Shown piece by piece: positions 62,748 to 64,000 of a DNA stretch of 64,000 nucleotides; the first letter of the stretch is position 1, and each line of letters starts with the position of its first letter. The notes under the pieces were generated by a model. It saw nothing but the letters and a program-made list of their open reading frames with translations. It did no database searches and was not told the origin of the DNA. The translations under genes were made by a program, and so were the position numbers. The stretch is taken from the NCBI RefSeq assembly GCF_007595705.1, contig NZ_NISY01000002.1:744001-808000 (forward strand), read 5' to 3'. This DNA is from Streptomyces sp. SAJ15 (GTDB taxonomy: Bacteria > Actinomycetota > Actinomycetes > Streptomycetales > Streptomycetaceae).

Positions 62748-64000
62748 CGCTCCATGATGCTCCCGCCATCGTTCGGCGCCCGCCGAACCGTCGTCTCCTG
62801 GATTGCGGAACCGCCGGGGACGGACCCGGGGCTGACGGAACCGCCCGGACCGGAGCCGCTGGGGACGGACCCGCCCGCGCCGGAGCGACCCTCGGCGGAA
62901 GGCGCCGAGGCGGCCTGGGCGGGGCTGGGGCCGGACCCGCCCCGCAGCACGCCGGCGCCGACGACCAGACCGAGGGCGAGGGCCGTGACGAGAGCGAAGG
63001 AGGTGGTGAGGGAGGTCAGGTCGGCGATCGAGCCCATGGCGGCGGGGGCGATCAGGCCGGAGGTGTAGGTGATGGTGGCGACGCCCGCGATGGCCTGGCT
63101 GGGGGCGGGGCCGCTGCGGCCGGCGGCGGCGAAGGCGAGCGGGACGACCACCGCGATGCCCAGGCCGACACAGCCGAAGCCGGCGATGGCGACGGCGGGG
63201 TGCGGTGCCACGACGACCAGCAGCCCGCCGAGCGTGGCGAGCGCGCCGCCGCCGCGCACGGTCCGGACCGGGCCCAGCCGGGCCACGATCGCGTCGCCGG
63301 CGAGCCGGGCGGCGGCCATGGTGCAGGCGAAGGCGGTGGTGCAGGCGGCGGCGAGACCGGGGGAGGAGTCCATGACATCGCGCAGATAGACGGCGGACCA
63401 GTCGAGGCTGGCGCCTTCCGCGAAGACCGCGCAGAAGCCCACCGCGCCGATGATCAGCGCGGAGCGCGGTGGCAGGGCGAAGCGCGGCGGCGGGTGTTCT
63501 TCGGGGGCGCCGCGCAGGTCGAGCACCCATCGGCAGGCGATGACCCCGAGGACGGTGAGCACCGCGGCCGCGATGCCCAGGTGCAGCCGGGCGTCGGCGT
63601 CGGCGTGCGCGGCGACCGTGCCGGCGGCGGACCCGATGAGGGCGCCCACGCTCCACATGCCGTGCAGCCCGGACATGATCGATCGGCCGAGTCGCTGTTC
63701 GATCTCCACGCCGAGCGCGTTCATGGCCACGTCGGCCATCCCCGAGGTCGCCCCGTAGACGAAGAGGGCGCCGAACAGCCAGACCAGACCGGGGGAGGCC
63801 GCGGGCAGTGCGAGCGAGGCGCACCACAGGGCCAGCAGCCCACGGAGTGCCGCGCGGGCGCCGAGGCGGTGGCTCACCCAGCCGGCCAGCGGCATGGCGA
63901 GCGACGCTCCGATCGCGGGGAAGGCGAGCGCGAGACCGAGCCGTCCCGCGCTGATGTCCAACTGCTCCTGGATCCAGGGGATGCGGGTGGCGAAGTTGCC
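62744..64000 (-). CDS. MFS transporter, partial (5' end outside the window)
   Basis: At least 418 residues are present, with the N-terminus lost at the window edge: the frame stays open to 64000 and reads GNFATRIPWIQEQLDISAGRLGLALAFPAIG, the usual first-helix region of this MFS subgroup. Ten or more hydrophobic segments follow, with GWVSHRLGARAALRGLL as motif A. The ATG at 63961 is therefore internal, not the start. The C-terminal tail is a glycine/serine/proline-rich low-complexity stretch. The stop overlaps the ArsR start by 4 nt, making it the first gene of the MFS–ArsR–ICL operon. Confidence 0.88.
   Translation of the reverse strand, partial: GNFATRIPWIQEQLDISAGRLGLALAFPAIGASLAMPLAGWVSHRLGARAALRGLLALWCASLALPAASPGLVWLFGALFVYGATSGMADVAMNALGVEIEQRLGRSIMSGLHGMWSVGALIGSAAGTVAAHADADARLHLGIAAAVLTVLGVIACRWVLDLRGAPEEHPPPRFALPPRSALIIGAVGFCAVFAEGASLDWSAVYLRDVMDSSPGLAAACTTAFACTMAAARLAGDAIVARLGPVRTVRGGGALATLGGLLVVVAPHPAVAIAGFGCVGLGIAVVVPLAFAAAGRSGPAPSQAIAGVATITYTSGLIAPAAMGSIADLTSLTTSFALVTALALGLVVGAGVLRGGSGPSPAQAASAPSAEGRSGAGGSVPSGSGPGGSVSPGSVPGGSAIQETTVRRAPNDGGSIMER

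Overview
This is a window of actinobacterial chromosome, almost certainly from a Streptomyces species. The evidence is the very high G+C content with G/C-ending codons, many GTG starts, the BldD developmental regulator with its cyclic-di-GMP motif, the actinobacterial integration host factor, a leaderless-type promoter, and a gene order (rpsD–alaS–aro genes–efp–nusB–bldD–pyr genes–mihF–gmk–rpoZ–coaBC–metK–priA–fmt–rpe–guaB1) that I know as a conserved Streptomyces core block. I see no rRNA, tRNA, CRISPR array, prophage or transposase.

Layout. 145–7479: VKOR-family protein, rarA, a repeat-filled gap, a DUF2470 protein facing rpsD across an iron box, a large NB-ARC/TPR ATPase, and two small proteins leading into alaS. 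7479–16840: alaS, ruvX, mltG and the shikimate genes aroE, aroC, aroK, aroB and aroQ, mostly touching or overlapping by 4 nt. 17001–20272: a P-loop protein, an unusual M24 peptidase-fold protein, efp and nusB. 20273–21555: two strong hairpins, bldD on the minus strand, and a control region with BldD-box sequences. 21556–31599: the complete UMP pathway (pyrR, pyrB, pyrC, a small membrane protein, carA, carB, pyrD, pyrF), preceded by a PyrR-type RNA hairpin that can cover the pyrR ribosome-binding site. 31804–46176: mihF, gmk, rpoZ, coaBC, metK, a helicase-dead priA, an HTH protein facing fmt, rsmB, rpe, a SorC-type regulator and guaB1.

46399–64000 is more accessory: a DUF2637 membrane protein with a nine-fold heptapeptide repeat, an amino-acid permease, an Lrp regulator, a guanine deaminase, a double-ABM membrane protein, an MFS/LysR divergent pair, and a two-gene lysine-to-5-aminovalerate module (davA, davB). 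These are followed by a DUF5995 protein, an XRE regulator behind a 15-bp minisatellite, a uracil-type permease, and a tightly overlapped MFS–ArsR–ICL/PEP-mutase operon whose first gene runs off the window.

Most of the window is ordinary core metabolism. The signals most worth following are regulatory (PyrR/SD hairpin, shared iron box, BldD boxes, a perfect palindrome before davAB) and structural (several phase-keeping tandem minisatellites in intergenic gaps). I did not find a clearly novel defence or biosynthetic system.
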